64,000 nt of DNA from Thalassotalea euphylliae. Lineage in GTDB: Bacteria > Pseudomonadota > Gammaproteobacteria > Enterobacterales > Alteromonadaceae. The stretch covers positions 3,038,001-3,102,000 of the forward strand of contig NZ_QUOT01000001.1 of the NCBI RefSeq assembly GCF_003390375.1, in the 5' to 3' direction. Each line of letters begins with the position of its first letter. Within the stretch, counting starts at the first letter, position 1. The position numbers and the translations under genes are program-made. Below, piece after piece: positions 44,963-54,701 of this stretch. Under the pieces are notes generated by a model. That model searched no databases. It was not told the origin of the DNA and worked only from the letters and a program-made list of their open reading frames with translations.

Positions 44963-46114
44963 ATGCTTAATGCCATATTGCCCGTAGAGGCTTATACCAG
45001 CGAACAGTTTTTCCAGTTAGAGCAACGCCATATATTTACTGAACATTGGCAGTGTGCGGGCTTAATAGAAGACCTAATAGCGCCAGGCGACTATCTAACC
45101 GCCAAGGTGGGCTTGGCGGATATTCTGGTGGTTAAAGGACAAGACAATCAGTTAAGTGCTTATCACAATGCGTGTCGTCATCGCGGTACGCGGCTACTGG
45201 ATGGTAAAGGTAAAACAGGCACTCGGATTGTGTGCCCTTATCACAGCTGGAGCTATGATCTTGCGGGCAACTTGCTAGGGTTGCCCGAGCATAAACGCCA
45301 ATTTAGTCAGCTAGATAAAAGTTGTTACGGCTTAAAGCCAGCAAAAGTCGGTGTTTGGCGTGGCATGATATGGGTACATGCCAAGCCAGATGCAATTGAG
45401 CTTGTCGATTGGTTTGCGCCAATGGCGGAGCAGCTTGCGCCTTATGATATTGGGTCATTAATTGAATCCCCTGATGATCTTGTTAGCCAAGAAATCAACG
45501 CTAATTGGAAAATCGTGGTGGAGAATTATATCGACCACTATCATTTAGCCCACCTGCATTCAGGTACTTTGAGCATGTATGATCACAAGCGGGCTAAATT
45601 TGGTTTTGCCGATCATCATTTTCATTTTTGGGAGCCTCTTAGTGCTGACTATCAGCAAGATATTAGTACTAACGCCCCCTTGCCACTGCTTATGGATAAA
45701 GCCGATCCTACACTGGGCGCTTGGGTGCCTATGCTATTTCCCGGCATAGGCTTGGCAGAAACAGAGTCGTCTTGGTCTGTGTTTCATATAGTGCCCCTAG
45801 CGGTTGATAAAACCCGTGTAAATATACGTGCCAAAGTAAAAAACACTTCGTCGCTAGCATTTATGTCACAAGCGGCAAAGTCTTATGCTTATTGGCAGCG
45901 TAAAGTGAAAGCAAAAAGTGCCAAGCAAGGCGATAAGCACCCGCTAGGCTCAGGTGATTTTATGCAGGAAGATGTTTATGTTTGTGAGCAGCTTCAGCAA
46001 GCGATGAAGAGCCCGTACTTTAGCTTTGGGCCGTTAGCTGAGCGCAGCGAGCTGCCAGTTTATCAACACCAGCAGCTGGTTTGGCAGCTTATTGCCCCTC
46101 ACTGGCAAACATAA
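44963..46114 (+). CDS. Rieske [2Fe-2S] ring-hydroxylating oxygenase alpha-subunit type
   Basis: 383 residues. The Rieske motif is CRHRG followed by CPYHSW. The mononuclear iron site is ENYIDHYHLAHLH, giving the bridging Asp and the two His ligands. AAGGAGGG precedes the ATG. Such enzymes hydroxylate or demethylate diverse small molecules using electrons from a ferredoxin/reductase, neither of which is encoded nearby. Position in the TetR divergon suggests a lipid or xenobiotic substrate. Substrate unknown. Confidence 0.9.
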   Translation: MLNAILPVEAYTSEQFFQLEQRHIFTEHWQCAGLIEDLIAPGDYLTAKVGLADILVVKGQDNQLSAYHNACRHRGTRLLDGKGKTGTRIVCPYHSWSYDLAGNLLGLPEHKRQFSQLDKSCYGLKPAKVGVWRGMIWVHAKPDAIELVDWFAPMAEQLAPYDIGSLIESPDDLVSQEINANWKIVVENYIDHYHLAHLHSGTLSMYDHKRAKFGFADHHFHFWEPLSADYQQDISTNAPLPLLMDKADPTLGAWVPMLFPGIGLAETESSWSVFHIVPLAVDKTRVNIRAKVKNTSSLAFMSQAAKSYAYWQRKVKAKSAKQGDKHPLGSGDFMQEDVYVCEQLQQAMKSPYFSFGPLAERSELPVYQHQQLVWQLIAPHWQT

Positions 46115-46124
46115 ATTTCTCGTT

Positions 46125-47015
46125 TTATTGATTCAACAAATTTGCTGGCGAGAATTGATCTGTCAGTATCGGGGCGTTTTCCGGCCAGTCTTGCTTGTCG
46201 GTAAAGCTGTTAAATACTTTGAGAATATTGACGTCATATGGACGCAAAAGGTCGTGCAATGCTGCCAAATTTGTTTCTAATTGTGCTTTACTCGGAAGGT
46301 CATTTTTAGTGGCGAGAATAATTCGGTTTTCTTGGCGTTTACTTTTTACTTGGTAAAAATCGCCAAAAACCGACTGATAAGTGGAAGACTCATAGTCGTA
46401 CAAATCGCTAATCGAAAAGGTGTTAGCGGTTAATACGCCGTTGTCCGACAATAACTTTTTAGTTTCTTCTAAGAATTCTTTAGTCATTAAGTGCTCGGGA
46501 ATGTAGTCACCATTAAACGCGTCAAGAATAATCCAGTCGTAATGCTGCTTTTTCAATAACGCCCGTTTAATAAAAATGCGCCCGTCTACCACCTTACTGG
46601 TGACTTTATCGTTTTCAAAAAAGCTGAAATATTGGCGAGCAACTTTGATTACTGCTGGGTCAATTTCAATATTTTCTATTTCTGCATCAGGCAGCAATTG
46701 GTGTAGGGTGTTTGACATTGTGCCGCCACCCAAGCCAACAATTAAAACGCGGCTAGGGTTAGTATTTACTATCATGCCAGAGAACATCAACTTGGTGTAA
46801 TTGAACACTAAGCGGTTAGGGTCTGATTTTAAAAAGCAGCTTTGGTTGGTTTTCTTACTTTTTACATTGAACTTTAAGCAACGCAAATTTCCTGTGTCTT
46901 CCACTAAAATATTGCGATACATAGATCGTTCTTGATGAATAACTTTGGCTAAAGCACTGGTTGTAAACAAACTAAAGGCTAGCAAAATGGTGAGCATGTA
47001 TACATTAGTTCTCAT
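46125..47015 (-). CDS. Spermidine synthase-like protein with N-terminal signal-like segment
   Basis: 296 residues. A hydrophobic N-terminus (MLTILLAFSLFTTSALA) looks like a signal peptide or single anchor. The rest is an aminopropyltransferase-like Rossmann fold: GLGGGTMSN, IENIEIDPAVIKVAR, VVDGRIFI, and LDAFNGDYIPEHL. In many bacteria this domain is fused behind a seven-TM domain; here the TM part is a separate gene overlapping by 11 bp. Whether it makes polyamines is unclear. Confidence 0.85.
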   Translation of the reverse strand: MRTNVYMLTILLAFSLFTTSALAKVIHQERSMYRNILVEDTGNLRCLKFNVKSKKTNQSCFLKSDPNRLVFNYTKLMFSGMIVNTNPSRVLIVGLGGGTMSNTLHQLLPDAEIENIEIDPAVIKVARQYFSFFENDKVTSKVVDGRIFIKRALLKKQHYDWIILDAFNGDYIPEHLMTKEFLEETKKLLSDNGVLTANTFSISDLYDYESSTYQSVFGDFYQVKSKRQENRIILATKNDLPSKAQLETNLAALHDLLRPYDVNILKVFNSFTDKQDWPENAPILTDQFSPANLLNQ

Positions 47016-47652
47016 GAGCCACTTCCTCGGTTGTCGCTAGTTGTGTTTGACTCGCCAATTTTTGAAAAGTGATGGCCGTTGCCCCTAGTACAACGAGCAG
47101 TGCGCTGTAGCTGACAATAATGGTGTTAACTTCAAACCAAAGGACAAAATAGAAAGAGGTAAAAATAGTGCCCATGGCAGAGCCTAAGGTGCTAACAAAA
47201 TATAAAATGCCAGCAACTTGCCCGCTTTGCTCTTTACTCGTTACGAGCAAACGTACGGAGTAAGGAGAAATCATCCCAAGCACTATGGTCGGCAATAAAA
47301 ATAAGGCACTTGCGGCTGCCAACGAGCCATAGCGACTGTCTTCAATCGCGACAAATATCGTCTCCATAATCGGGTTGGCCCATAACGCAATTGGCAGGAC
47401 TAAAATACCAGCAACAATAAAAATCATGCCATAGCGAGTTAGGTTGGCGTTCTGGGTGGAAAGCTTACCGCCATATAAATAACCAATCGACAGGCTCAAC
47501 ATAAAAACAGTAATAATACTGCCCCAAATATGCACACTACTGCCAAAAAAAGGAGCCAGAATGCGGCCGCCGAGTAATTCCACACCCATGATGGAAAAGC
47601 CGCTACAGAAGGCGAGTAAGTAAATAAGTCGATTTTGCCAAGCTAAGGTCAT
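47005..47652 (-). CDS. Membrane domain of a spermidine-synthase-associated transporter-like protein
   Basis: 215 residues with about six or seven membrane segments. The start GFSIMGVELLGGRILAPFFG with the following SSVHIWGSIITVF is typical of the N-terminal half of fused membrane spermidine synthases. It overlaps the downstream synthase-like gene by 11 bp in another frame. The split could be natural or the product of a frameshift. Confidence 0.8.
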   Translation of the reverse strand: MTLAWQNRLIYLLAFCSGFSIMGVELLGGRILAPFFGSSVHIWGSIITVFMLSLSIGYLYGGKLSTQNANLTRYGMIFIVAGILVLPIALWANPIMETIFVAIEDSRYGSLAAASALFLLPTIVLGMISPYSVRLLVTSKEQSGQVAGILYFVSTLGSAMGTIFTSFYFVLWFEVNTIIVSYSALLVVLGATAITFQKLASQTQLATTEEVAHEN

Positions 47653-47706
47653 TATGCACTCTTGTTATTTAGTGATGAGGCTTAGCTTATCCTACTGGAT
47701 AAAAAC

Positions 47707-47740
47707 AACGCTGGCTAGCGATTAGCCAACTGCCAGCGTT
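47707..47740 (-). terminator. Terminator after uvrA
   Basis: AACGCTGGC/GCCAGCGTT arms of 9 bp enclose a nested GGCTA/TAGCC stem. On the minus strand the hairpin is followed by a T-rich stretch (TGTTTTTA). Confidence 0.7.
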
Positions 47741-47765
47741 TGCTTTAGGAAGGGTTATATTTGTT

Positions 47766-50588
47766 TTATAACAAAGGCTTGAGGAAGCGTGCAGTATGCG
47801 ATTGTGCATGCTCAGCTACTTGCTCTGGGCTGCCAGTAACTAAGATTTCACCACCACCAGAGCCACCTTCTGGGCCAAGATCGACAATCCAGTCTGCGGT
47901 TTTAATCACATCTAAGTTATGCTCAATCACAACGATGGTATTGCCGTGATCACGCAGGCGATGGATAACTTGCAGTAACTGTTTGATATCGTGGAAGTGT
48001 AAGCCTGTGGTTGGCTCATCCAGAATATACAAGGTTTTCCCTGTATCGCGTTTAGAGAGTTCTTTGGCCAGTTTAACTCGTTGTGCCTCACCACCAGAAA
48101 GAGTCGTTGCTGATTGTCCTAAAGTAATGTAGCTCAAACCGACATCCATTAGCGTTTGCAACTTGCGTTTAACCGCAGGAATAGCGTTGAAGAACTCTAG
48201 TGCGTCTTCAATCGTCATATCCAAGACTTCGTTGATGTTCTTACCCTTGTATTTAACTTCCAAGGTTTCGCGGTTATAGCGCTTACCTTTACATTCGTCA
48301 CAAGGCACGTAAACATCTGGCAAGAAGTGCATTTCAACTTTAATCACACCGTCACCCTGACAAGCTTCACAGCGGCCGCCTTTGACGTTAAAACTAAAGC
48401 GACCTGGCTTGTAACCACGTGAGCGCGACTCTTGCGTGGCGGCAAAAATATCGCGTACGGCGGTAAAAATGCCTGTGTAGGTTGCAGGGTTCGAACGCGG
48501 TGTACGACCAATTGGGCTTTGGTCGATATCAATTACTTTATCGAGCTGATCTAAGCCTTCAATCGATTTATAAGGCGATGGCTCTTGTGTGGTGGCATTG
48601 TTTAGTTCAGTGTGAGCGATTTTGTATAAGGTATCGTTGATCAGCGTAGATTTACCTGAACCCGATACACCCGTAATACAAGTCATTAGGCCAACAGGAA
48701 TGGTTAAATCAACATCTTTTAGGTTGTTACCGCTAGCACCTTTAAGTTCTACCACTGCCTTTTTATCGAACTTGGTGCGCTTTTTCGGGACTTCAATTTG
48801 CTCTTTACCTGATAGGTATTTGCCCGTTAATGAGTGCTCACTATTAACGATGTCTTCGAGTGTGCCAGCGGCAATCACTTCACCACCATGAACACCGGCA
48901 CCTGGGCCAATATCAATCACATGATCCGCTTCACGAATAGCGTCTTCATCATGCTCGACGACAATTACGGTATTCCCTAAATCACGCAGGTGAGTAAGCG
49001 TGCCTAGCAAGCGTTCATTGTCACGCTGGTGCAAACCAATAGAAGGTTCATCGAGTACGTACATAACGCCCACCAAGCCCGCGCCAATTTGGCTGGCTAA
49101 ACGAATGCGCTGGGCTTCACCGCCAGATAGGGTATCGGCACTGCGCGACAAGTTCAGGTAGTTCAAGCCAACGTTAACGAGGAAGCCTAAACGATCATTA
49201 ATTTCCTTTAAGATTTTTTCGGCAATTGCGCCTTTTTGACCGGTTAAATTAAGCTGTTGGAAAAAGGCGAGGGCGTCAGCAGTGGAAAGCTCTGCAATAT
49301 GTTGTAGCGGCTGTTCACCAACAAAAACATTACGTGCTTCAAGGCGCAAACGAGAACCGCCACAGTCGCCACAATGTTGGCTGTTAAGGTACTTCGCCAA
49401 CTCTTCACGCACTGCATTCGATTCAGTTTCTTTATAGCGGCGCTGCATGTTATTCAAAATACCTTCGAACGGGTGATTGCGCACCACAATATCACCGCGA
49501 TCATTCATATATTTAAATTCAATGCTTTCTTTGCCACTGCCGTACAGTACTAGCTTGCGAATTTTTTCTGGCAGCTCTTCAAATGGTGTATCGACCGTAA
49601 ATTGATAATGATCGGCCAGTGCTTGCAGCATTTGGAAATAATAAAAGTTACGTTTGTCCCAGCCGCGAATCGCACCACCAGCAAGGCTTAGCTCGGGGTT
49701 GGTGATCACTCTACTTGGGTCAAAAAACTGCTGAATACCTAAACCATCACAAGTTTGACAAGCACCAGCTGGGTTATTGAACGAAAACAGGCGCGGTTCT
49801 AGTTCTTGCATACTGTAACCACAGTGTGGACAGGCAAAGTTAGCAGAGAACAATAGCTCTTCACGATCAGGCTCGTCCATAAACGCAACTTTTGCTGTAC
49901 CGGCAGTCAGATCTAATGCGGTTTCAAACGATTCAGACAAACGCAGTTGAATATCGTCACGCACTTTTAAGCGATCAACTACTACTTCGATGGTGTGTTT
50001 TTTGTGCAGTTCTAGCGTTGGTGGATCAGAAAGATCACACACTTCACCATCAATGCGGGCGCGAATGTAGCCTTGTGCCGCTAGGTTATCCAGTAGCTTA
50101 ACGTGCTCACCTTTACGGTTTTGCAGCACAGGCGCGAGGATCATCACTTTCGTGCCCTCGTCCAACGCCAATACTTTGTCGACCATTTGCGATACAGTTT
50201 GCGCAGCTAGCGGTTCGTGATGGGTTGGACAACGTGGCTCACCAACACGGGCATAAAGCAAGCGCAGGTAGTCGTATATTTCGGTGATAGTGCCTACCGT
50301 CGAGCGCGGGTTGTGGGAAGTAGACTTTTGCTCAATTGAAATTGCGGGTGACAAGCCTTCAATATGATCAACATCAGGTTTTTCCATTAACGATAGGAAT
50401 TGACGTGCATATGCTGATAGCGATTCAACATAACGACGCTGACCTTCGGCATACAAGGTATCAAACGCTAGCGACGATTTTCCGGAGCCCGACAAGCCAG
50501 TAATGACAATCAGTTTGTCGCGAGGAATTTCTAAATTGATGTTCTTGAGATTATGAGTACGTGCGCCTCTTACTTCAATGTTTTGCAT
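47766..50588 (-). CDS. uvrA: Excinuclease ABC subunit A
   Basis: 940 residues from ATG 50588 (MQNIEVRGARTHN), exactly the E. coli UvrA length; the six-residue extension to 50606 is unlikely. Both ABC ATPase modules are intact (GLSGSGKSS and GVSGSGKST; LSGGEAQR twice), with zinc-finger cysteines in CPHCGYSM and in CEACQGDG and CDECKGKRYN. It detects DNA lesions with UvrB in nucleotide excision repair. I saw no convincing LexA box upstream. Confidence 0.98.
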   Translation of the reverse strand: MQNIEVRGARTHNLKNINLEIPRDKLIVITGLSGSGKSSLAFDTLYAEGQRRYVESLSAYARQFLSLMEKPDVDHIEGLSPAISIEQKSTSHNPRSTVGTITEIYDYLRLLYARVGEPRCPTHHEPLAAQTVSQMVDKVLALDEGTKVMILAPVLQNRKGEHVKLLDNLAAQGYIRARIDGEVCDLSDPPTLELHKKHTIEVVVDRLKVRDDIQLRLSESFETALDLTAGTAKVAFMDEPDREELLFSANFACPHCGYSMQELEPRLFSFNNPAGACQTCDGLGIQQFFDPSRVITNPELSLAGGAIRGWDKRNFYYFQMLQALADHYQFTVDTPFEELPEKIRKLVLYGSGKESIEFKYMNDRGDIVVRNHPFEGILNNMQRRYKETESNAVREELAKYLNSQHCGDCGGSRLRLEARNVFVGEQPLQHIAELSTADALAFFQQLNLTGQKGAIAEKILKEINDRLGFLVNVGLNYLNLSRSADTLSGGEAQRIRLASQIGAGLVGVMYVLDEPSIGLHQRDNERLLGTLTHLRDLGNTVIVVEHDEDAIREADHVIDIGPGAGVHGGEVIAAGTLEDIVNSEHSLTGKYLSGKEQIEVPKKRTKFDKKAVVELKGASGNNLKDVDLTIPVGLMTCITGVSGSGKSTLINDTLYKIAHTELNNATTQEPSPYKSIEGLDQLDKVIDIDQSPIGRTPRSNPATYTGIFTAVRDIFAATQESRSRGYKPGRFSFNVKGGRCEACQGDGVIKVEMHFLPDVYVPCDECKGKRYNRETLEVKYKGKNINEVLDMTIEDALEFFNAIPAVKRKLQTLMDVGLSYITLGQSATTLSGGEAQRVKLAKELSKRDTGKTLYILDEPTTGLHFHDIKQLLQVIHRLRDHGNTIVVIEHNLDVIKTADWIVDLGPEGGSGGGEILVTGSPEQVAEHAQSHTARFLKPLL

Positions 50589-50810
50589 TAACCAATCCAC
50601 AACCAAAATTTAATCGCACATTATTGCATACAAAGACGCCAATGTTGACCTGAAATCTATGTAAAACTTGCGGTGTAGGGGAATTTTTAGGTGATACCTT
50701 GCTTCATTACTTGCCGCAATACTTGCTGCAATAGCGATACAGACTAGACATTTATTGAGCGCCTCGTTATAAACGTAGTTAACAAATTTATAACAATAAC
50801 AAGTAATAAC

Positions 50811-52433
50811 ATGATCTCTCTATTTCATTCTTTAAAACGTTTTAGCCTAAAACCCATTGCTGTTAGTTTGGTAGTTCTCAGTAATTTGGCAATTGCCGAA
50901 GCGCCCAATTCTATTGATCTCGCAACGTTTACTGAACATGCAACCATTCCTGAGCTGCATCAAAAAATGCAATCAGGCGAGCTGACAAGTGAGGCTTTGG
51001 TACGTTTTTACTTAGCGCGTATTGAAGCGATAGATGATAGTGGGCCAACAATTAACAGCGTAGTGCAGCTAAACGCGAATGCCATCGCACAAGCGAAAGC
51101 GTATGATCTCAGTGTTAAAACCGAAGGGCTAAAAGGTGTTTTACATGGCATTCCTGTCTTGCTCAAAGACAATATTGACACCACAGATGGTATGGCTAAT
51201 ACCGCAGGTTCTATTGCTCTCGCCAATAACTTCCCTGCGCAAGACGCCTTTCTCGTCAGTCAATTAAAGCGCGCAGGTGCGATTATTCTGGGTAAAACAA
51301 ATTTAAGTGAATGGGCTAACTTTCGCAGCGATAAATCAACTAGTGGCTGGACAAGCTTGTATGGTCAAACCAAGAACCCATACGATTTAACACGAAATCC
51401 CTGTGGTTCAAGCTCTGGTTCGGGCGCAGCGATTGCTGCCAATCTGGCAACGGTGGCAATCGGCACGGAAACCGATGGCTCCATTACTTGTCCTGCGGCA
51501 ATCAACGGGTTAGTAGGGATTAAACCAACCATTGGCACGGTTAGTCGCCATGGCATTATTCCCATTGCGTTTAGCCAAGACACCGCAGGGCCGATGGCAC
51601 GTAACCTAACCGATGCCGTTATCACCTTATCGGCTATCAGTGTTTATGACGAGCAAGACCCAGCCCCTACTGAGGCTAATTATCAAGCTAACAATGGTGG
51701 GGTGGTGAAACCAACGGCGCTGAGCGGTGCATTAAAAGCTGATGGTTTAAAGGGTAAGCGCATTGGTGTACTACGTCAGTTAAGTGGTTATCACCGAGAC
51801 GTTGACCAGCTACTAGCAAACGCTATTGAGCGGTTACAGCAACAGGGCGCAATTATCGTCGATGACCTTGCCTTTGATGACGGGGTAAGTTGGGGAGCGC
51901 AAGAATATGAAGTGCTGCTATATGAATTTAAAGAGGGTATTAACAAATACCTTGCAGGTACTGACAAAAGCCTACCTAAGACGTTAGCTGAGCTTATTGC
52001 ATATAACGAGCAACATAGCGACAGAGCCATGCCGTATTTTGGTCAAGAAATTTTTATCAGTGCGCAGAGCAAAGGTGATTTAACCGATAAAGCCTACCTT
52101 GATGCGTTAGCACATGCGAAAAAAATGAGCCAAAGCCAAGGTATTGATAAATTGCTTGGCGATCATCAGCTCGACTTATTAATTGCACCAACAACTGGGC
52201 CGGCATGGAAAACAGATTTGACCAACGGCGATAATTTCTCTGGCTCTGCTACTTCGCCTGCTGCTGTATCTGGCTATCCGCATATCACACTGCCTATGGG
52301 GTATGTCAGTGGCTTACCGGTTGGTTTATCTATGTTCAGCACACAATTAACTGAACCCGTACTGATCGAAGCGGCATTTGCTTATGAGCAAGCAACCAAG
52401 CACCGTCAGCCACCGAAGTTTTTATCAAATTAA
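50811..52433 (+). CDS. Secreted amidase-signature family protein
   Basis: 540 residues. A signal peptide covers about the first 29 residues (VVLSNLAIAEA). The amidase signature follows with the Ser-cisSer-Lys triad: Lys in GIPVLLKDNIDT, the glycine/serine-rich GSSSGSGAAIAANLATVAIG, and TDGSI. Such enzymes hydrolyse amides and are often annotated as GatA-like or peptide amidases; the signal peptide rules out a role in tRNA amidation. Single gene. Confidence 0.9.
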   Translation: MISLFHSLKRFSLKPIAVSLVVLSNLAIAEAPNSIDLATFTEHATIPELHQKMQSGELTSEALVRFYLARIEAIDDSGPTINSVVQLNANAIAQAKAYDLSVKTEGLKGVLHGIPVLLKDNIDTTDGMANTAGSIALANNFPAQDAFLVSQLKRAGAIILGKTNLSEWANFRSDKSTSGWTSLYGQTKNPYDLTRNPCGSSSGSGAAIAANLATVAIGTETDGSITCPAAINGLVGIKPTIGTVSRHGIIPIAFSQDTAGPMARNLTDAVITLSAISVYDEQDPAPTEANYQANNGGVVKPTALSGALKADGLKGKRIGVLRQLSGYHRDVDQLLANAIERLQQQGAIIVDDLAFDDGVSWGAQEYEVLLYEFKEGINKYLAGTDKSLPKTLAELIAYNEQHSDRAMPYFGQEIFISAQSKGDLTDKAYLDALAHAKKMSQSQGIDKLLGDHQLDLLIAPTTGPAWKTDLTNGDNFSGSATSPAAVSGYPHITLPMGYVSGLPVGLSMFSTQLTEPVLIEAAFAYEQATKHRQPPKFLSN

Positions 52434-52617
52434 CATTCGATTTATCCTTGCTTAGATTTATCTTCGCTAGCATAAATCTGTTGTTGCTAGGCCATCCGTA
52501 TGGATGACTTATTAAGAAGGTAACAAGCTGTATCCTGAGGTGGTTTGGAAGCTAACCCCGTGCTAGAATCTGCCGCCTTATTAACCCTTTTACCTGCCAA
52601 CTTTCGCTAACAGATTT

Positions 52618-53982
52618 ATGAGTGCTTCTGGATTAAATTCTCTTGAAAAAAAGGCGGCTTTTTCATTAGCTACCGTCTTTGGCCTGCGCATGCTGGGCTT
52701 GTTTATGATCTTACCAGTATTCGCCATTTATGGGCCGGAGCTAACGGGCTTTTCGCCAATTTGGTTAGGTCTGGCGATTGGTGCTTATGGGTTAACACAA
52801 GCCTTGCTGCAAATTCCAATGGGGATTTTGTCGGATAAATTTGGTCGTAAGCCAATTATTATGGGGGGCTTAGTGGTATTTGCTATCGGTAGTGTCGTGG
52901 CGGCAATGTCTGATTCAATTTATGGTGTGGTGCTGGGGCGGGCACTGCAAGGAATGGGCGCTATTGCCAGCGCTATTCTTGCGTTAGCAGCAGACCTTAG
53001 CCGGGAAGAGCAGCGCCCGAAAGTGATGGCCACCATAGGCATGTTTATTGGTTTGTCTTTTACATTAGCCTTAGTGGTTGGCCCACTAGTGGGTGAAAGT
53101 TTTGGCTTGAGTGGATTGTTTTGGTTCACTGGTATCTTAACCATTTTCGCCATGCTAATGATCCAATTTATGGTGCCAAATTCCGTGCACAAAGCGCCTA
53201 AGGGCGACAATGTTGCGATGTTGGATCAGTTAGGTCATTTAGTTAAACATCCGCAATTGGCAAGGCTTAATATTGGCGTGTTTGTTTTACATATGGCACT
53301 AACGGCTTGCTTTATTTACCTACCCACACGACTGGTTGATAGCGGTTTAGCGCTAGAGCAGCACTGGCGTTTGTATTTGCCGACCTTGCTGGGTTCATTC
53401 TTTTTGATGGTGCCATTTATGATTTTCGGCATTAAAAAAGGCAAAGAAAAAGAAATGTTTATGGCTGCGATTACGCTATTGGCGGTGACCTTATTAATGT
53501 TTGGTGTGCTGGCCAATACAACCACAACGTTAATCGTACTCATTTTGTTATTCTTTGTGGCCTTTAACTATTTAGAAGCGACCATGCCGTCGATTCTCTC
53601 GCGTATTGCGCCAGCGGGCGTTAAAGGCAGTGCCATGGGCATCTTTTCATCGAGTCAGTTTTTTGGTGCTTTTGCTGGTGGTGCAATTGGTGGCTGGTTA
53701 GCTAATAGTTTTGACGCAACTGTCGTTTTTTTAGTGATGGCCTTGATCGTTACTATTTGGCTATTCGCTGCTAGTGGCATGAAACGCCAAGCGAAGTCGA
53801 AGAGTTTTAGCTTTGCGGCACAGTTTAGCTCTGAGCAGCAGGCCGACGAAGTGGCAGAGCAACTTGTTAATATGCCAGGCGTGGTTGAAGCGACATTAGT
53901 TTATTCGGAAGCTGTCGCCTATCTAAAACTAGATGATAAAGTGGCTGATATTAAAGAGATTAAGGCGCTGTTGAACTCTTAA
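52618..53982 (+). CDS. MFS transporter with C-terminal YAM domain (YajR family)
   Basis: 454 residues: twelve membrane segments, with the MFS motif A GILSDKFGRKPIIMGG after helix 2, and a soluble C-terminal ferredoxin-like domain (residues about 395-454, EVAEQLVNMPGVVEATLVYS) matching the YAM domain of YajR. It probably exports a small molecule; the substrate of YajR is not known. A TAGAAT element at 52564 may be its -10. A clear terminator follows. Confidence 0.9.
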   Translation: MSASGLNSLEKKAAFSLATVFGLRMLGLFMILPVFAIYGPELTGFSPIWLGLAIGAYGLTQALLQIPMGILSDKFGRKPIIMGGLVVFAIGSVVAAMSDSIYGVVLGRALQGMGAIASAILALAADLSREEQRPKVMATIGMFIGLSFTLALVVGPLVGESFGLSGLFWFTGILTIFAMLMIQFMVPNSVHKAPKGDNVAMLDQLGHLVKHPQLARLNIGVFVLHMALTACFIYLPTRLVDSGLALEQHWRLYLPTLLGSFFLMVPFMIFGIKKGKEKEMFMAAITLLAVTLLMFGVLANTTTTLIVLILLFFVAFNYLEATMPSILSRIAPAGVKGSAMGIFSSSQFFGAFAGGAIGGWLANSFDATVVFLVMALIVTIWLFAASGMKRQAKSKSFSFAAQFSSEQQADEVAEQLVNMPGVVEATLVYSEAVAYLKLDDKVADIKEIKALLNS

Positions 53983-54014
53983 GTTTTTTTGTGAAAAAAT
54001 CAAAAAATGAAAAT

Positions 54015-54040
54015 AAGCCACCAGCCAACGGTGGCTTTTT
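54015..54040 (+). terminator. Rho-independent terminator after the YajR-like gene
   Basis: AAGCCACC/GGTGGCTT stem of 8 bp, 7-base loop, then T residues. A tracts on the other side make it bidirectional. Confidence 0.9.
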
Positions 54041-54080
54041 AGTATTTGTTACGTCAAACATATCGAAAAACGCTCCGGCG

Positions 54081-54590
54081 TTAATATACTGCGCTGACAA
54101 AACCTGATTGCACGTTAGCTCCGATCGCAACTAAAAAGTCGTCGTCAACACTTAGGCCGATTAGCGCTTTACCAAGTGGCGATTCAGGTGTTAGTACGTA
54201 TACTTTTTGCCCGTCTAAAAATTCTTGATTTGTTAATGTTATACAGGTGCCAGCAGCGCACGGCAGTAGATAAAAATGTTTGTTAACAGATGAGCCACTT
54301 GTCGATTCGTTATCGTACTCTAACGTAAATAATGCACCGATAGTGATTTGCACTTTAGCGTCACTACTTTGCTTACTGAGTATGTGCAGTTGCTCTTTTA
54401 ATTGTGTAATGCGCCTGCTTTGCCCTTCAGCAAGATAAGCCGCTTCAATTGCCAAGGTGTCGTATTGAGTTTCCGCCACTGATTGATCGTCAATTGCAGC
54501 GTTGTGAGCTTGCTGCGCGGCGGTTGAGGCTTGCGCTAATAGCTGCTCAACCTCAGCAATGACTTTTGCTAAAATTTCTTTTTTATTCAT
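54081..54590 (-). CDS. GreA/GreB-like transcription factor family protein
   Basis: 169 residues. The first 75 form a likely coiled coil, and the last 90 a GreA/GreB C-terminal-like FKBP fold (VQITIGALFTLEYD ... LTPESPLGKALIGLSVDD). It differs from true GreA/GreB in the coiled-coil tip, which reads SVAETQYDTLAIEAAYLAEG: acidic residues remain, but the DxxENxEY motif needed for RNA cleavage is changed. It may bind RNA polymerase without GreA-type cleavage. Single gene. Confidence 0.75.
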   Translation of the reverse strand: MNKKEILAKVIAEVEQLLAQASTAAQQAHNAAIDDQSVAETQYDTLAIEAAYLAEGQSRRITQLKEQLHILSKQSSDAKVQITIGALFTLEYDNESTSGSSVNKHFYLLPCAAGTCITLTNQEFLDGQKVYVLTPESPLGKALIGLSVDDDFLVAIGANVQSGFVSAVY

Positions 54591-54701
54591 ACACTTAAAT
54601 TAATGTAAATAGTTATCATTTTTACTTGTTAAAATTTAATCTGACAGGTGTCAAAATTAGCTTGAGTTTTACTATTAGCATGCGTATTTTAAATAACAAA
54701 G

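Noticed and set aside
50589..50810. LexA box upstream of uvrA
   Set aside because: I looked for CTGT-N8-ACAG-like sites and found none convincing.
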